Positions 1 to 11,339 of a stretch of 64,000 bases of DNA are shown here, one piece after another. The stretch's first letter is position 1. The number at the start of each line of letters is the position of its first letter. Made by a program: the position numbers and the translations under genes. Under the pieces are notes generated by a model that did not search any database, was not told where the DNA came from, and worked only from the letters and a program-made list of their open reading frames with translations. This DNA is from Priapulus caudatus (Eukaryota > Priapulida > Priapulimorpha > Priapulimorphida > Priapulidae), in assembly GCF_000485595.1 (NCBI RefSeq), contig NW_014577388.1, forward strand, positions 116,128 through 180,127. Reading direction: 5' to 3'.

Positions 1-300
1 AACAGTCAGCTATAGTGGTCAGTTAACAGTCAGCTATAGTGGTCAGTTAACAGTCAGCTATAGTGGTCAGTTAACAGTCAGCTATAGTGGTCAGTTAACA
101 GTCAGCTATAGTGGTAAGTTAACAGTCAGCTATAGTGGTCAGTTAACAGTCAGGTATAGTGGTAAGTTAACAGTCAGCTATAGTGGTCAGTTAACAGTCA
201 GGTATAGTGGTAAGTTAACAGTCAGCTATAGTGGTCAGTTAACAGTCAGCTATAGTGGTCAGCAGTCAGCTATAGTGGTCAGCAGTCAGATTTAGTGGTC
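1..300. repeat. 24-bp minisatellite
   Basis: About 12 copies of a 24-bp unit, aacagtcagctatagtggtc plus agtt, with a few single-base variants. The last copies are shortened to 16-17 bp. The array runs off the left edge of the window. Confidence 0.97.
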
Positions 301-1158
301 AGTTATCGAAATCGATTGGACACTAGTTATTTAATGGATCAGAGCCGGTTAAGTGCTGCCACTGACTAAAAATGCGCTTCATAATCTCACTCGATGCTCG
401 ATCGTTTTCCGTTCTCTCTCTCTCTGCGCAACAGTCAGTCGTTAACTGTCGTTACTCCGGCGACCGGTCGTCGATGCCGCCACCGCGCACGCCATTCATT
501 ATGTAAAAGCCGTCGGCGGTAAATAGTAGGTACTACTAAATAATTTGCATATATTGAGATGCGGCCATTACGAAATCTGCGCGAACGATTTCATTGCGAG
601 AGCGTGGCGGCGCAAGTTCTGCTGCATGGTCGTATCTTCATGCCGCCGCCGCCGCCATCGTCATCATCGTCGGCAGACGATACTCATCTGGACGCATAAA
701 GACGGTCGCCGTGATTAATTGACATCTGAAAGTTGCAGCTCGGCAATCAGATCCATTAACATGCACAAGTTCTTAGATTTCTCGTCCGCGTCCCGACGAC
801 GCTCTGTCTCGCCGTCCCACTCGGAGGTAGCAGCGCCACCTATGTCCGCTTCGGCGACGCCGGCGTGAAGTGGCGCCACCACGCGTTTGCGGTCACGCGG
901 GAGTGCGTCTGAACTAACAGAGAGCGGATATAGCTGTTGTAGTTTACAGCCGATCAGAGGGGTCGTTAAATGAAAGGGGTAAAAACTCTAGAAGAGGAAA
1001 AGAGGTGTAGAAAAAGTAGCTGATTCTATTTGTGAAGCTATAATGTTGGAACTATTTTACTACGGTCGCCGTTGTCGACTGATGCCCCTCAGCGTCCGAC
1101 GATTACCAGCAGCCAACAGCGATACGACGGGACCCTTGATTTACACGCACGCGTGTTT
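301..1158. other. Upstream intron sequence, partly CpG-rich
   Basis: Mixed-composition sequence with a short GCC/ATC trinucleotide run (about 641-672). No exon or RNA gene recognised. Confidence 0.5.
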
Positions 1159-1159
1159 C

Positions 1160-1185
1160 CTATATATATATATATATATATATAT
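1160..1185. repeat. (TA)n microsatellite
   Basis: Uninterrupted TA run of about 13 units. Confidence 0.95.
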
Positions 1186-1518
1186 CATTTCTCATCTCCC
1201 TGCCATCGCCACCACCCCTCATCTCCCTGCCACCGCCACCACGTTCCATCCGTCGTCTCGCTGCTGTGTTTTTTTTTCGCGGCGGCCCATAAATTATGCG
1301 ACGAAGCGTTTTAGCAGGCCGTGTCCCCCTTGGCGTCCGGTCCCCGGCCGTCCTGCCGCGCGCCCGCCTCTGCGGTCGAAAGACGCTGCATCTTTTATGA
1401 CGGCAAATAGTCATCGGTCGCCTCCCGCCCGCCGGGAGTCGGGCGAAAAGGTTGTTTTCGCCGCGTCAAGAAGTGAACGCGGCTTGCCGTTAGAGCCGCT
1501 GCGGCTGCCGGGGGTCGG

Positions 1519-1537
1519 AGATGATGATGACGACGAC

Positions 1538-1569
<32 letters not shown>

Positions 1570-1745
1570 GGAGGAGGAGGAGGAGGAGGAGGAGGAGGAG
1601 GTGGAGGAGGAGGAGGAAGAGGAGAAGGAGCATAATGATGAAGATGATGGTGGTAAGTAGTGATGCTGGTAAGACTGCTGCTGCTGCTGTTGGTGGTGGT
1701 GTTGGAGATGGTGACGATGCTGCTGCTGCTGGTGGTGGTGGTGGT
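1519..1745. repeat. Compound trinucleotide tract (GAT, GAC, GAG, GCT, GGT)
   Basis: Successive trinucleotide blocks keep one register. In one frame this reads poly-Asp then poly-Glu. Nothing else marks it as coding, and the opposite strand reads poly-Ser/His/Gln equally well. Confidence 0.9.
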
Positions 1746-1984
1746 AGTGATGAAAGCGATGAGTCAGGGCAGATATTAAGAGAAATGACTCGGGGTCTGT
1801 GCTGGCCGATCGCTGATTGCCACGCGGTGACATTTAATATGATAATGAATGATTAATTCCAATCTTGTACGCGCACGCGCGCGTCCGTGCGTATATGTGC
1901 GCGTTCCCATATGCGTGCGTGTTGTGCTGGGGTAACCGTGTACGAGTCGATGTAAAAAAAAAAAATTACATACGATGAGAGATA

Positions 1985-2245
1985 TGCAGGAAATATAAAA
2001 GAAAAGAGGCAGAAAGGGGAAGCTAGAAAGAGAGAGAGAGAGAGAGATAGAGGAAGAAAGAGAAATAGAATTAAAAAGAGAGAGGATTGAAGAATGAGAA
2101 AGAGCGAGAAAGGGGGAGGAAGAGTATAAAAGAGAAATAGAAAAGAGAGAGGAAGAGAGAATGAGAAACCGGTTGGAGAAGAGAGGGAGAGAGAGCGCGC
2201 GAGAGAGCGAGAGCGCGAGAGAGCGAGAGCGAGAGCGAGAGAGAT
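1985..2245. repeat. GA-rich purine tract
   Basis: Purine-only runs on the + strand with gagagaga and gagcgaga blocks. It is preceded by an alternating purine-pyrimidine stretch (1866-1935, acgcgcacgcgcgcg). Confidence 0.9.
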
Positions 2246-2507
2246 TACTCGGATTAAGGGCGCACGCGACTATGATTTGAACAACATGCAATTGGCCACG
2301 TAACGACCATTAACGACATGAATTGCAAATACAAGCACCGAGCAGCATCCATCCATCTATCCATCCTACCTACGCGTGATACCAGACCAGCACCGCGCCG
2401 AGAAAAAAATGACGACCAGCTTTCAACGCAGCGACCACAACACACAACGCACAACACGCGCGTTCGTGTTACCGCAGCGATATACGGCTGCTTCGTTGTT
2501 TCAACAT

Positions 2508-2855
2508 GTTCTGCTTGCATCTATGACAAATACGACATACGCATATACGCTCTCCTATGACACTATTTGTCATAGGAAGAATCTTCCTATGACAAATACG
2601 ACATACGCATATACGCTCTCCTATGACACTATTTGTCATAGGAAGATTTTTCCTATGACAAATATTGGCGAGTCAACTTCTGCTCTTTCGTTTCGCTTTA
2701 CATCTGAAATTCACCGCTTGCGTTCATAATAGCGCTCCTATGATGCGCACAACACATGCAACAATATTTGTCATAGAAAGAATCTTCCTATGACAAACAG
2801 TGTCATAGGAGAGCGTATATGCGTATGTCGTATTTGTCATAGATGCTAGCAGAAC
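2508..2855. mobile_element. MITE-like inverted-repeat element (~348 bp)
   Basis: The left arm begins gttctgcttgcatctatgac and the right arm ends gtcatagatgctagcagaac, its near-perfect reverse complement. The arms continue inward through tacgacatacgcatatacgc and its complement. In the left half a ~65-bp unit with internal ctatgac...gtcatag palindromes is present twice (2522-2586 and 2588-2652). No coding capacity. No clear target-site duplication could be fixed by eye. Confidence 0.8.
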
Positions 2856-5383
2856 AGGCTGGTTGTTTGCTAAACGCGCTATTCGTCGGGCGCTCGTAAC
2901 TGCCTCGCAAATGCTGATGCATTCGTACTTTACGTCGGACCAGGCGGGCAGTAGATTTACCGGGAGAATTCCCGGGGATGACAACGAGTCCTCGGGATCG
3001 TACGATGCTTATCAGGGAGGCGATGGCGACAGTGTGACCACCACCGCCATCATCATCAACAGCCGGCAGCTCAGCGGTGTAATTTACAACCCAGCGCCGC
3101 ATTCCCTCACCAGGCGGAGCGGCCGCGCAAACATGAAAGATGGATGTGCGCAACTAATAGTGTTTTCATACGGAATAGAGAGAAGAGTAGTTAGTAATCC
3201 CGTACATCTGATATATAGACGAAAGACGTGCAAACACACTGCGGAGAATGATGCATCGCAACAGAGAGGATGGGAGGCTCATGAGTGGGGGGATATCTAT
3301 ATGACTGAAGTCCATATTTTTAGGAGCAAAATTCGCGTCGAAGATAATGACTAAATCGCTGCATATACGACCGATTTATGTTAATGGTTTGCATTTTATT
3401 CACATTGATTAAAGGCGTGGATGGGAATATGTGAGAATTCATGTACGACAGCTCCCGTTACCAATTTATTCACGTTAATGAATGAACTTATAATGTAAAT
3501 ATTACGGGATGACAAACTGACCAAGGAATTAATCTCTCTCCCCATCCCTTCCTTTATCACTTTTTACGCTCTCACCATCTTTCTCTTTTTCCTTCCTCTT
3601 TCTCTCATTTTTCTTACCATCTCCCTCTAATTTTTCTCTCGCCCCGTCTTTTTCATTTCTCTCTCCTAGCTATCACTCTCTTATACGGGAACTTGTAACG
3701 GAGTAATACACATGATGCCATGCGATGCCCGCCTAGCGATAGTTTAATAGTATTTACTTCGCATAGTACAACTATAGTATCACATCGCCTTCCAACTATT
3801 CACTCGAATTCCAAACTATCCACGATCTCCCTCCACCACTTGTGTCTGAAATTGGTTCGAAGACTACGTGATTGACTACTACTGAATACTATTGCATTGA
3901 CTACGAGAAGGATGTCTATGGAGGGTGGAGGAGGCGTAGTGGGAGATGGTGAGGAATGAGGCGCGCGCAGGAGAGGGGGGTGGGTTCTCCCTGGTATCAG
4001 ATTCAGTCCGTCCGCGCAGGTTTCTCTTGCAGCTAGCGATCTCGTCGATTCCTTGGCAGCTGGATGATTAAAGTCCCGCTCGGCTGCTCCTATGCGAAAT
4101 GGCGCAGAAGATAAGATAAGTGATTAAATCATTAAGCTTGCCGCTAATGGTCGGCCGCCGGTCGACAGCAGCAGTAAGCGCTCCATCTCCCCGAGCAGCT
4201 GATTCTTGCTCTGACGTCACTCCCCCCCGCGCCGCCGTCTGGTTCTTCATCCTCGCGAATCAGAGATGTGATGCTCCGGGAAGATTCCGCCTCTCTGCTC
4301 GCGGGAGATTCGCTCGCATCCCAAGCTCGTGGCTTCCATTACCCGCACCAACCGAACCTAACCCCTTATACGCTTGTCGCATACTGAGTACGCAGCCTCC
4401 ATGCTGTGATGGCCATCGGGCTTCAAAGTGGGGGGGGGGAGACGGTGTACGAGAGCAAGGTCTTCACCTACCTTCCTCGACACTGGCCGGTGTAGCATGG
4501 TAGACAGCCCCCCATGACAAACGACCCCCCCCTTCTACATTGCGCGTGTGGCTGGCCATGCCTAGCAGGACGCATGGCGTATTGCGCATGGGCGTGGGGA
4601 TTTGACGTTGCTGCCCATGCACTGCCCATTTACTGCCCATTTACTTAGACGAGACGTTTGTCATAGTGTGGATGTCCGTCCACATTGCTACAATTGCACG
4701 GCTTCATGCAATAGAGCTGTACGGGAATATTATACGTGGTGTATACATACGGGTGTATCTTATGCACGATGTACGGTATGTACGGTAGATACGTGGTGTT
4801 ATACGGGGTGCATATTAAACGTCGGTCACGCGCTCACGATAACAGCACGCACTCCGTGACGAGCGGGTGCGCGCGATCACGCTCGTTCTCTTGTCTGTTC
4901 TCTCTCTCTGTGTGGGCCGCGCGGTGTGCTACGGAGCACTCTAACTAACGACGTCATCGCTAGTCGACGACATCATCGCTAATCGCGTAAGCTACAATGC
5001 AACTGACCCCACACGTCGGCCTAACCGTCCGTCGGCCCTCCCGCCCGTCAGTCCATCCGCCCGCCAGCCACTCCACCCCTGGACATGGTATCCCACTACC
5101 GACCGCTCGCCCAAGCCTGCCGGACCCGATGACACGACACAGGACACAAGTCAACCATTAAAAGCAATTGGCTGCGAAGCAGACCCGGGGACCCGGCCCC
5201 GCGAGCGCGCGCACCCTGACTCACATCCAACCTAGATCGCTCCATTTTCTCGCATGACATTTTCTCTCTATTAATGCGCGGCTATATGTATGCCTGCTGG
5301 AGTGCCGGAGTGCTTGAGTGCCGGAGTGCGCTCTTTTGCCGGCCCCGAATTTAATGAATGGTTACACGCGGACGGGTTGGAAT
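2856..5383. other. Intron sequence without recognised genes
   Basis: Mostly unique sequence, with a CT-rich stretch at about 3534-3680, poly-G/C runs near 4428-4440 and 4522-4533, and diffuse TACG-rich repeats at 4720-4830. No exon recognised. Confidence 0.5.
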
Positions 5384-5415
5384 AGAGATAGAGAAAGAGA
5401 GAGAGAGAGAGAGAT

Positions 5416-5468
<53 letters not shown>

Positions 5469-5474
5469 TGTGTG

Positions 5475-5514
<40 letters not shown>

Positions 5515-5533
5515 TGGGGGGGGGGGGGGGAGG
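5384..5533. repeat. Compound microsatellite (GA)n-(GT)n-(G)n
   Basis: GA run to about 5465, GT run to about 5515, then about 15 consecutive G. Confidence 0.97.
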
Positions 5534-5732
5534 AAATGCACATGAAGTCATCGGTGCAGGGATACTGCTAGTATAAGTACGGGGGTAGATGTTGGCCAGG
5601 CGGGACGTAGCGGGAAGAAACCCCAATAGGATTCACAACATCGCACACGAAATGTAGCAGCAGCAGCAGCGGACGGTACATGCTGCGTCGAAGCAGATGA
5701 ATTGTTGCCTACCCGCCTGCGACTCCCTACGA

Positions 5733-6007
5733 CTCTCATCTCTCTCTCTCTCTACTCTCTCTCTCCTCTCTCTTCTCTCTTCGTCTCTCTGTCTCTGCTC
5801 TCTCTCTCGGATCAGTCTCTCTTGCTCTTGCTCCTTACCTCTCTCTCTCTCTCCTTCCCCTTCTCTCTTTTTTCCTTCTTACTCTCCCTCTTTCTCCTTT
5901 CCTCCCTCTCTCTCGATCTGCCCCACTCTTTCTTATCGCTTCTGTCTCACTCCATCTTTCCCTTGCTCTTTCCTCTCTCCTGCTTTCGCGCTCTCTTTTT
6001 CGCTTTC

Positions 6008-6058
<51 letters not shown>

Positions 6059-6425
6059 TGCTCGCTTTCGCACCCTCTCTTTTGCTGGTTCTATCTCTAC
6101 CCTCTGCTCTTGTTCACTTTCTCCATCCTCATTCTTGCTCGTTTTCTCACCCTCTCTCTATCTCTTGCTCCGCTTTCCCCACTGGCCTATCTATCTCTTC
6201 ATTTTCCCCCACCGCTCGTTCTCTTCCTCGCTTTCTCCACCCTCTCTCTCTCTCTTTCTCGCGTTCTCCATCCTCTCTCTCTTGCTCGCTTTCTCGCTTT
6301 CTCCACCCTCTATCTCTTCCTCGCTTTCTCCACCCTCTCTCTCTCGCTCTCTTGCTCGCTTTCTCCGCCCTCTATTTCTTTCTCGCTTTCTCCACTTTCT
6401 TCTTTCTCTTGCTCTCATGTACCCA
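5733..6425. repeat. CT-rich polypyrimidine tract
   Basis: About 700 bp, nearly all pyrimidine on the + strand. It has a pure CT run at about 6005-6057 and imperfect ctttctccaccctctctct units in the second half. The open frames here (Ser/Leu/Phe) are repeat translations. Confidence 0.95.
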
Positions 6426-6479
6426 CCCCTTCTCTCCTCCTCGTGCGCGGCGGCGGCGGCGCGGCGGGAGAGATTGGCG

Positions 6480-6750
6480 CTGTGAGACGATAATTACCAC
6501 CCGACGCCTCGCCGAATATTTATGCGGCCTGAATCAGCGTGATAAATCTCGCTAAGGGCCCGCAGGTACACAGCACTAATGGTCGCGGAAGCGTCGCCGG
6601 GCCGTTACTGTCGCGAATAAATCAGGCAAATCCGCGAAAATGTGCCGTGATGGTTCTTTTAGGGGCCGATTGTCCGCGCCGGCGCTGAATACTAATTGGT
6701 AGGAAATCCGAAGGCAGGAGAAGCCATTTGTCGAAAAAGAGAAAGCGTGT
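6480..6750. promoter_or_regulatory. Candidate conserved noncoding island
   Basis: Unique, balanced-composition sequence between two simple-repeat tracts, with dense homeodomain-type cores: ataattacc, atttatg, gataaatc, aataaatc, ctaattgg. This texture is typical of regulatory islands in introns of homeobox genes. Conservation itself cannot be seen from one sequence. Confidence 0.35.
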
Positions 6751-6752
6751 GT

Positions 6753-6762
6753 CAGAGAAGAG

Positions 6763-6802
<40 letters not shown>

Positions 6803-6927
6803 AGAGAAAGAGAGAAAGAGAGAGAGAGAGAGAGCGAGAGAAAGAGATGTGGGAGAGGATGGGGGAATGAGGAAAGCGAGAGATAGTAGGTGATCGAGAG
6901 AGAGAGAGAAAGAGAGAGAAGAGAGAG

Positions 6928-6960
<33 letters not shown>

Positions 6961-6972
6961 CGAGAGAGATAA
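6753..6972. repeat. GA-rich purine tract
   Basis: Two long GA runs separated by about 60 bp of G/A-rich sequence. Confidence 0.95.
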
Positions 6973-6974
6973 AA

Positions 6975-8300
6975 GGGGGAGGCACAAAGGCGTGCACTCG
7001 ATATATTCCCAAATTGGCAGATGACAAATAAACGGACCGGTCAGGATTGACAAATTACTAAATTATGAACGAGCGGCCATTCGTATTCCTAAATCTCCGC
7101 TGATATCCCAATTTTATGAGCCTAATCTCTGCCAGCAGCGGTAGAGCGCGCTCGTCCGACTGGCGACAACGATATTATTTTAGGCCCCGGATAATTTCCT
7201 CATTTGGCTCTCCCTCTCTCTCTCGCAAGCGCGCACCACTCAACGCGATATGACTGGCCAGGCTGATTTCCCGCGGCGGAGCTGATCTCGGTGGGAAGCT
7301 GAATGGCTTCATGAGCGCCGCCCGCATCTCATGCGGGGATGCACGCGCGCGTCGGCGTAGCGTGGTGTATACATTCCCCCCTATCGCAAACGCCCTCCCC
7401 CATCCCGTCTGTATTGCGCATGGGTAATAATGGTCAAATCCGAGTCACAGTTATGACGTGGCCCGCTAGACGCGTCCCCCGCGCACCGTACGCTTACCAT
7501 AGCGGGATGTAAACCATGTTACCCCGGTATTAGACCCCCGGCTGACTGCTGGGGAGGGGAGGAGGTGAGGAGGGGAGGAGGAGGATGAGGGGGGGACTGC
7601 TGCGTGACTCACGACTCGTTCATCATCGGAGGCGGCCGAGGTGTCGCGCGCCGAGCGCGGGGAAGATGTTCGACGCTTAATGAACTAGTCGGCTCGTGAG
7701 CGCGAGGGTGTCTCACTGTCTCACTCACTCACTGCTGCGTGAGCTCGTCTCTAGCTAGCTAAGACGCGCTGATCGAATCCACGTCACGCGATGCGAATTG
7801 TAGCTGGGGGGGAGAGGGGGGAGGGGTTATGCAAAAGAAATTGACAGTGCAAAGAAATACATAGAAATGCATGGATGCCAATCACTGCCTACACGCACAC
7901 GCACGCACACGCGCGCGGGCACACACATCGTGCTCGCATCCCCGTCTTCCTCGTCTCTCTTCCTTCCTCCCGTGCGTGCTCGCATCCTCTAGATCTGCGT
8001 CGACTATTTCTCTTCTCGCGTCCTGATCGCGTCGTGTTTCCTGATTAACGTCGGCCGTCGCTCGTCGGCCGCCCGTGCGCGCGCGGCAAAGTGCTGATTT
8101 CCGCGTGGCTTCTGCGGCAGCTGCGGAGTCGGAAGCGGGGCTGCAGCGCCCGCCGCTGCTGATGTGGCAGGTCCTCATCATCACCGCTGACGTACGACGC
8201 CAGCGCAAACATTTGCTCAGCGCGTCGGCGTCTCTTCACCGCTCATCATCAGTCCACCGCTCGCCTCTTCGCCTGTTGCCAATCTTAATGGAGCGACTGC
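6975..8300. other. Intron sequence, G-rich runs, no gene recognised
   Basis: Contains AT-rich homeodomain-like cores at 7050-7120 and G-rich ggggagg / gaggagg runs at 7548-7596 with quadruplex potential. It also has a further G run at 7807-7826 and a CA/CG run at 7890-7930. Confidence 0.5.
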
Positions 8301-8304
8301 CCCC

Positions 8305-8470
8305 ACCCCCTCTCTCTATCTATCTATCTCTCTGTGTGTGTGAGCATCTCTCTTTTTCTCTCTCTCTCTCTCTGTGTTTCTCTCTGTGTGTGTGCGTGTG
8401 TGTCTCTCTCTCTCTCTGTGTCTGTCTGTCTGTCTCTCCCTCCCTCTCTCTATCTCTGTCTGTCTCTTGC
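8305..8470. repeat. CT/GT compound microsatellite
   Basis: Interleaved ctctct, ctat, gtgtgt and ctgt blocks. Confidence 0.95.
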
Positions 8471-8660
8471 CTTCAGAGCGGTGGTGGTGTGAGTCGGCTC
8501 GATAGTCTTGCCGGCTTCCACCGACCAAACAGATTGGTTTACGGCGCTCGCGTTTGCTCTGGTTAAACGTTTCCCCCGCTCGTTGGCGTCGTATCATGTG
8601 GCCTGCTGCCGCGCAGTGAGGAAACCCATGTTGATCAGCAGCTGCCGCAGCGTGTGTAGT

Positions 8661-8885
8661 GTTGTTGCGGACGTACCATCACGTGTTGGCCATGTTGTTG
8701 CAGACGTACCATTACGTGTTGGCCATGTTGTTGCAGACGTACCATTACGTGTTAGCCATGTTGTTGCAGACGTACCATTACGTGTTGGTCATGTTGTTGC
8801 GGACGTACCATCACGTGTTAGCCATGTTGTTGCAGACGTACCATTACGTGTTGGCCATGTTGTTGCACGCGTACAATAACGTGTC
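8661..8885. repeat. 33-bp minisatellite
   Basis: Seven copies, the last degenerate, of a 33-bp unit: gttgttgcagacgtaccatt followed by acgtgttggccat. Because 33 is a multiple of three, several frames stay open across it. Confidence 0.96.
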
Positions 8886-9234
8886 GACGTACGTTGAGAT
8901 GTACTGTTACCACTCAGCCATGTTGTTGCAAATGTATATATCGTTATGTGTCAGCCATAGTAACACAGACGAATGAATTTTGTAAAACTTTTATCACAGT
9001 AACTTGGTAATTATGAAGGATAGCTGCGTTTGTTTTATTTGGCAGTTGTATATCACGGTATCACCAGTATCGAACGTAATTCCAACCAACCCAATCGCAC
9101 TAAAAATCATTCTCTTCTTTAAAAACAGCGCTAAAAAATGTTCCTGCGTCTCCAGCCGACGCTAAAACTCACTCGCCATCTTTAATAATATTTCGCCTGC
9201 AATAAATCGTTCTCTTGTTTTTACTCTCGCGCAG
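8886..9234. other. Intron 3' end before the homeodomain exon
   Basis: AT-richer unique sequence leading into a pyrimidine tract (tctcttgtttttactctcgc) and the acceptor of the homeodomain exon. Confidence 0.7.
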
Positions 9235-9371
9235 GTTCATCAACGCCCGGCGGCGGATAGTGCAGCCGATGATCGACCAGTCGAACCGCGCCGGTAAGTC
9301 GCCGCTTGTGAAGGTGTTTAAAGCCCACAACCACCGCACGCCCGAGCCGTCGCTCGGGGGCCACTCTCCAG
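9235..9371 (+). CDS. Meis/hth: Meis/homothorax homeobox exon (homeodomain helix 3 end), two alternative 5' splice sites
   Basis: This internal exon encodes FINARRRIVQPMIDQSNRA, the C-terminal part of the TALE homeodomain and its flank as found in Meis/Hth proteins, which are nuclear DNA-binding partners of Pbx/Exd and Hox. N51 and R53 of recognition helix 3 are present. The acceptor is cgcag at 9230-9234. The first base completes a split Trp codon (TG|G, W48). The short form ends at 9293 (gcc g|gtaagt). A second good donor (cca g|gtaagg) at 9372 adds exactly 78 nt, or 26 in-frame codons beginning GKSPLVKVFK. Both forms leave phase 1 and splice in frame to the exon at 25063. From memory, a similar basic insert occurs in some vertebrate MEIS isoform models; I could not align it. 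The rest of the homeodomain, the MEIS N-terminal domain and the start codon are not seen and should lie before position 1. Confidence 0.93.
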
Positions 9372-9484
9372 GTAAGGACCAGCCAGTCGCATTGTTCAGC
9401 GCCCCTACCGCCACGTCGCCCCCTCTCCCCCAACACTGCTAACTGCAAACATCCAAACCAAAAACGACGTCGCGCTAGACTACC

Positions 9485-9710
9485 CCCGCGCGAGGCGAGG
9501 CGAGGCTGCCTCGTCTCATGAATGTCTCATGCGAGGCAAGGTGAGGCGAGGCTGCCTCGTCTCATGAATGTCTCGTGCGAGGCAAGGCGAGGCTGCCACG
9601 TCTCATGAATGTCTCATGCGAGGCAAGGTGAGGCGAGGCTGCCTCGTCTCATGGATGTCTCGTGCGAGGCAAGGCGAGGCTGCCACGTCTCATGGATGTC
9701 TCGCGCGGGC
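9485..9710. repeat. Minisatellite of alternating ~47- and ~52-bp units
   Basis: Repeats of gcgaggcaaggcgaggctgc followed by ctcgtctcatgaatgtct, alternating between a longer form with an extra aggtg piece and a shorter form. Confidence 0.93.
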
Positions 9711-9804
9711 CGGACTCTCGACGGCCGGATATCAGAAGCTCTGAACAATGAACTGGGCTGCTCCTTATCGCGACCCCCATCTCTCTGTTTACTCACTTGC
9801 TTCC

Positions 9805-9831
9805 ACTCTCCCTTTCTTTCTTTCTCGCTTT

Positions 9832-9921
<90 letters not shown>

Positions 9922-9970
9922 ATCTAGCTCTTTCTCTATCTATCTCTCTATCTCTCTTTCTCTCTATTCT
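9805..9970. repeat. CT / CTAT microsatellite
   Basis: CT runs enclosing (ATCT)n blocks near 9848-9870. Confidence 0.96.
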
Positions 9971-10079
9971 GTCTGTTTATGACGACAACTTCACCTACGC
10001 CATATCTCATCATGCCTTTCACTCCGCCATGCATACCTCTGCCCCCGCAGTCAGCACACCTGTGCCTAGCTTTTTGCGA

Positions 10080-10672
10080 TGGTGATGAGGGTTGGTATGT
10101 TTGCAGTAGGCAGCCAGTGCGGATAGCCCCTGCTGTGTGTGGGCAGCCAGTGTGGATAGACGCTGTTGTAGGTGGGCATTACGTATGGGTAGCCTTAAGA
10201 GTGAGTGCACAGCCCTGTGGGTAGCCTGTGGGTGGGCAGCCAGTGTGGACAGCCTTAGGAGTAGGTGGGCAGCAAGTTTGGGTAGCCTCAAGAATGGGCG
10301 GGTAGCAAGTGTGGGTAGCCTGTGGAGTGGGCAGCCAGTGTGGGTAGCCTTAGTAGGCCTAGTTGGTGGACTGCAAGTGTGGGTAGCCTGCAGAGTGGGC
10401 AGCAAGTGTGGGTAGCCTGCAGAGTGGGCAGCAAGTGTGGGTAGCCTCAGGAGTGAGTGGGCACCAGTGTGGGTAGCCTTAGGAGTGAGTGGGCAGCTAG
10501 TGTGGCTAGCCCCTGTTGTGGGTGGGCAGCATGTTTGGGTAGCCCCTGTTGTGGGTGGGCAGCATGTTTGGGTAGCCCCTGTTGTGGGTGGGCAGCATGT
10601 TTGGGTAGCCCCTGTTGTGGGTGGGCAGCATGTTTAGGTAGCCCCTGTTGTGGGTGGGCAGCCAGTGAGCAG
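10080..10672. repeat. Minisatellite with gggtagcc core, ending in perfect 33-bp units
   Basis: Degenerate ~30-36-bp units sharing gtgggcagc...gtgtgggtagcct. The last part (about 10505-10665) is four to five near-perfect 33-bp units: tgtttgggtagcccctgttg plus tgggtgggcagca. Confidence 0.94.
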
Positions 10673-11070
10673 TAGGCTAGCATGACGTAGCCCTTATCCA
10701 CAATCCACCACCTTGACGATTCACCATTCTCTCTTTGTCCTACAAAGATGATCAGCAAATTGAAGTCGGTCAGTGGCGCAGCGGCGGGGGAGTGGATGGG
10801 TGCAGGGTGTTGATATCAGTTTTTATTACGCTGCCAGTGCTCATCTTACTAGTCTGTAGTGTTTCTGATCATGAGGCATCGCGGGATGGTGTTAATTACC
10901 CAGTGCAGTGATCACCCTGGCACTCTTACGATCATCAGAATAATTTGTCACACCTAATTTGGATTGGAACTCTTCATTTAACCGATTTTTGAGGAAGGAG
11001 AGACTGGGAACGGCGGAAAGTTATATTGGTAGAGTAGGAAGGGAGGGACAGTGAGAGCGAGAATGAAACA
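10673..11070. other. Intron sequence, no gene recognised
   Basis: Unique sequence with some AT-rich cores (gttaattaccc near 10889). Nothing else seen. Confidence 0.5.
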
Positions 11071-11072
11071 CA

Positions 11073-11130
<58 letters not shown>

Positions 11131-11160
11131 GAGAGAGAGAGAAAGAGAGAAAGAGAAGAT
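11071..11160. repeat. GA microsatellite
   Basis: Long GA run with a gggg interruption. Confidence 0.97.
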
Positions 11161-11339
11161 TTCTCATGATATAAATGCGTTAATCCATAATTTGAACAGT
11201 GTGAATTCCTCCTCCTTTTCTCTTATCTCCTTCCTTCTCTACCTCTCGATCCTTCTTATCCCCTTCCCACGAACCAGGGCAGCTTGCGAGAGCCCGTGTT
11301 TCTGCCTCATTCTGTTTTCTAGCCTAGCATTTCAGTGAC

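Noticed and set aside
1043-1660. A 205-codon frame ending in poly-Asp/poly-Glu
   Set aside because: The acidic end is a trinucleotide repeat and the rest has no protein-like features; it also includes a TA microsatellite.
5697-6493. Ser/Leu/Phe-rich open frames of ~260 codons on the + strand
   Set aside because: They arise from a CT-rich tract, and two frames are open over the same bases.
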